Part shown: positions 5,909 through 7,112 of the stretch, piece after piece
Layout: each line of letters opens with the position of its first letter
Position numbering within the stretch: position 1 is the first letter of the stretch
Assembly: GCA_024742655.1 (NCBI GenBank)
Contig: JANSYB010000101.1
Location: forward strand, 1-7,112
From: Paracoccaceae bacterium
GTDB taxonomy: Bacteria > Pseudomonadota > Alphaproteobacteria > Rhodobacterales > Rhodobacteraceae
Direction of reading: 5' to 3'
Length of the DNA stretch: 7,112 bases
The notes under the pieces: model-generated
What the model was told of the DNA's origin: nothing
What the model saw: only the letters and a program-made list of their open reading frames with translations
Databases searched by the model: none
Translations under genes and position numbers: made by a program

Positions 5909-6478
5909 ATGTTCGCGAAGACGACCCTTCCGAAAATCTGGTTTCTGCGCCACGGACAGACCGAATGGAACCTGGAACGGCGCCTGCAAGGGCGGCTGGA
6001 TTCTCCGTTGACACCAGAGGGTGTGGCCCAGGCCGAGGCGCAGGCCCGCCTGATCGCGCCTGCGCTTGCCGAGGTTGCGCGTGGGCCTGGCGGCCTGTTC
6101 GTGTCGCCCCTGGGCCGGGCGCAACAGACCGCGCGTATCGCCCTGGGCGACGTGGCTTACCGGGTGGATGAGCGTCTGGCCGAGATTGATACCGGCGACT
6201 GGGAAGGGCGGTTGCGTGATGAGCTGGGTCGCGGCGGGCCTGATCTTGAGGCTTACGCCGATGCGCCCGGTGGGGAGGGGTTCACGGGCCTCGACGCGCG
6301 TGTGACGCAATTTCTGGAGACTGTACCAGGCCCCAGTATCGTGGTCTCGCACGGGCTGTGGGGGCAGGTGATGCGGGGGCGTGTGCAGGGCCTGGATCGC
6401 AGCGAAATGGCGACGCTCGACAACAGGCAGGGCGTTGTCTATGTGCTTGAAAACGGACAGGAAACCGTGTTGGCCTGA
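5909..6478 (+). CDS. histidine phosphatase family protein (phosphoglycerate-mutase-like)
   Basis: A 189-residue member of the histidine phosphatase superfamily, branch of small cytosolic phosphatases. The nucleophile is H15 in FLRHGQTEWN; other active-site residues visible are R14, R70 in SPLGRAQQTA, the proton donor E92 in EIDTGDWEG, and H148 in VVSHGLWG. RLQGRLDSPLTPEG is the usual second block. All catalytic residues are present, so it should be active, but the substrate cannot be told from sequence; relatives act on sugar phosphates, nucleotides or alpha-ribazole phosphate. ATG 5909 is chosen because an earlier in-frame ATG (5855) lies inside tRNA-Val. The start is 21 bases past the tRNA CCA with only a weak GGAC ahead of it, so the mRNA is probably released by tRNA processing. 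The gene converges on the next with 3 bases between stops. Confidence 0.9.
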   Translation: MFAKTTLPKIWFLRHGQTEWNLERRLQGRLDSPLTPEGVAQAEAQARLIAPALAEVARGPGGLFVSPLGRAQQTARIALGDVAYRVDERLAEIDTGDWEGRLRDELGRGGPDLEAYADAPGGEGFTGLDARVTQFLETVPGPSIVVSHGLWGQVMRGRVQGLDRSEMATLDNRQGVVYVLENGQETVLA

Positions 6479-6481
6479 GAT

Positions 6482-6835
6482 CTAGAGGCCAAACAGGCGG
6501 ATGGCGGGGATGGTCGCGGCAATCAGGGTGGCGAGAGCGATCAGGGCCCAGGTCCATCCGGGCCAGTTGCTCGGCAGCCTCAGACGCAAAAGCTGAAGCG
6601 AACTGGCCACGCCCCAGGCCGCCGTCACCCCCACCAGCATAAGCAGCGAAAACGTCCCCTGTCGTCCCGATTGCCTCATCACGCCACCGGGATCGAAGAG
6701 GTAGATCAGCCATATCACGCCCACCACCGCGCCCGCGGCGGCACAGACCGATATCGCCCGGCGTCCCGGGGGCAACAGGACCAGCCCCAGATAGAGGACC
6801 AGAGGCAGGGCGAAAAACAACATGCCGGGTGCCAT
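6482..6835 (-). CDS. four-helix integral membrane protein of unknown function
   Basis: The 117-residue product from ATG 6835 has four clear hydrophobic segments: about 5-22 (MLFFALPLVLYLGLVLL), 27-47 (AISVCAAAGAVVGVIWLIYLF), 62-83 (FSLLMLVGVTAAWGVASSL) and 95-114 (WALIALATLIAATIPAI). The loops between them carry arginines. No family or catalytic motif is recognised. The frame stays open upstream to a TTG at 6898, which would add a basic 21-residue N-terminus; ATG 6835 is preferred, with GGAGAG rather far upstream, and ATG 6823 is also possible. It is convergent with the phosphatase gene, the stops separated by 3 bases, and no terminator is seen on either side. Membrane topology and coding status are fairly secure, the exact start is not. 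Confidence 0.72.
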   Translation of the reverse strand: MAPGMLFFALPLVLYLGLVLLPPGRRAISVCAAAGAVVGVIWLIYLFDPGGVMRQSGRQGTFSLLMLVGVTAAWGVASSLQLLRLRLPSNWPGWTWALIALATLIAATIPAIRLFGL

Positions 6836-6921
6836 CCTGATGCGGTCTCTCCATTCCAGTTGCAACAACAGGGGAAACCGTATGTGTTTTCGCGGCAAAG
6901 TCCATCATCAGTTGCAGGCGG

Positions 6922-6960
6922 GCAAACGCAGTTTGCGTCCGCGGGTGGATGCTTATCCAC
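6922..6960. promoter_or_regulatory. two adjacent perfect dyads upstream of tRNA-Val(TAC)
   Basis: GCAAAC-GCA-GTTTGC (6922-6936) and GTGGAT-GCTT-ATCCAC (6945-6960) are two perfect 6-bp inverted repeats with centres about 23 bases apart. The second touches the candidate -35 box of the tRNA promoter, and its right half forms TTATCCACT (6953-6961), one base off a DnaA box. They lie between the leftward membrane-protein gene and the rightward tRNA, so could serve either. No specific regulator is assigned. Confidence 0.35.
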
Positions 6961-6990
6961 TTGCGCGCCAAGCTATGAGTTTGCTAAAGC
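6961..6990 (+). promoter_or_regulatory. candidate promoter of tRNA-Val(TAC)
   Basis: TTGCGC (6961-6966) and TAAAGC (6985-6990) are 18 bases apart and resemble a sigma70 promoter. Transcription would begin close to 7000, just before the mature tRNA 5' end at 7002. Visual match only. Confidence 0.4.
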
Positions 6991-7001
6991 CACGCCACGA
7001 C

Positions 7002-7077
<76 letters not shown>

Positions 7078-7078
7078 A

Positions 7079-7103
7079 CGTCATTTCGCGCAGCGAAATG
7101 ACG
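7079..7103 (+). other. perfect 11-bp hairpin after tRNA-Val(TAC)
   Basis: CGTCATTTCGC (7079-7089), loop GCA, GCGAAATGACG (7093-7103) is a perfect stem starting two bases after the tRNA. No T-run follows in the nine bases left in the window, so it may be a processing or pausing structure, or a terminator lacking a T-run. The window end prevents further judgement. Confidence 0.5.
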
Positions 7104-7112
7104 GCGGCAGGC

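Noticed and set aside
6836..6898. TTG start extending the membrane protein by 21 residues
   Set aside because: It is a rare start codon with no visible ribosome binding site, although the extension cannot be fully excluded.

Overview
The window looks like chromosomal core DNA from an alphaproteobacterium, most likely of the Rhodobacteraceae/Roseobacter type. The DNA is GC-rich with strongly G/C-biased third codon positions, the tRNAs encode their own CCA ends, and the lon, HU-type gene and tRNA-Val order is familiar from alphaproteobacteria (lon next to a HU gene is also seen in enterobacteria). No mobile element, CRISPR array, phage or toxin-antitoxin module was recognised.

Left part (1-1631): the start of a RimB-type retropepsin-like protease gene runs leftward out of the window. 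It is divergent from tgt, which encodes the queuosine-inserting tRNA-guanine transglycosylase with all catalytic and zinc residues present.

Centre-left (1632-2259): this 628-base gap is not empty. It holds two tandem, related, 22-codon open reading frames (1751-1819 and 1892-1960). Each has a good ribosome binding site and each would make a one-helix membrane microprotein. They are the most novel element here. They are followed by the lon control region, with a vegetative-type and a heat-shock-type promoter candidate and a leader that can form two mutually exclusive hairpins.

Centre (2260-4722): lon, the ATP-dependent AAA+ protease, is intact and ends in a strong intrinsic terminator. The following gap (4723-5370) carries, on the opposite strand, a 66-residue exported small protein with its own candidate terminator.

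Right part (5371-7112): a divergent HU/IHF-fold protein is followed after 19 bases by tRNA-Val(CAC). A histidine phosphatase gene begins 21 bases after that tRNA, so the three may share one tRNA-punctuated transcript. A four-helix membrane protein gene converges on the phosphatase with only 3 bases between the stop codons. After two perfect dyads and a promoter candidate comes tRNA-Val(TAC), then an 11-bp perfect hairpin at the window edge.

Functionally the region mixes tRNA modification, valine tRNAs, protein quality control (Lon), nucleoid structure and ribosomal-protein modification (RimB). It is housekeeping, with several small uncharacterised proteins lodged in the gaps.
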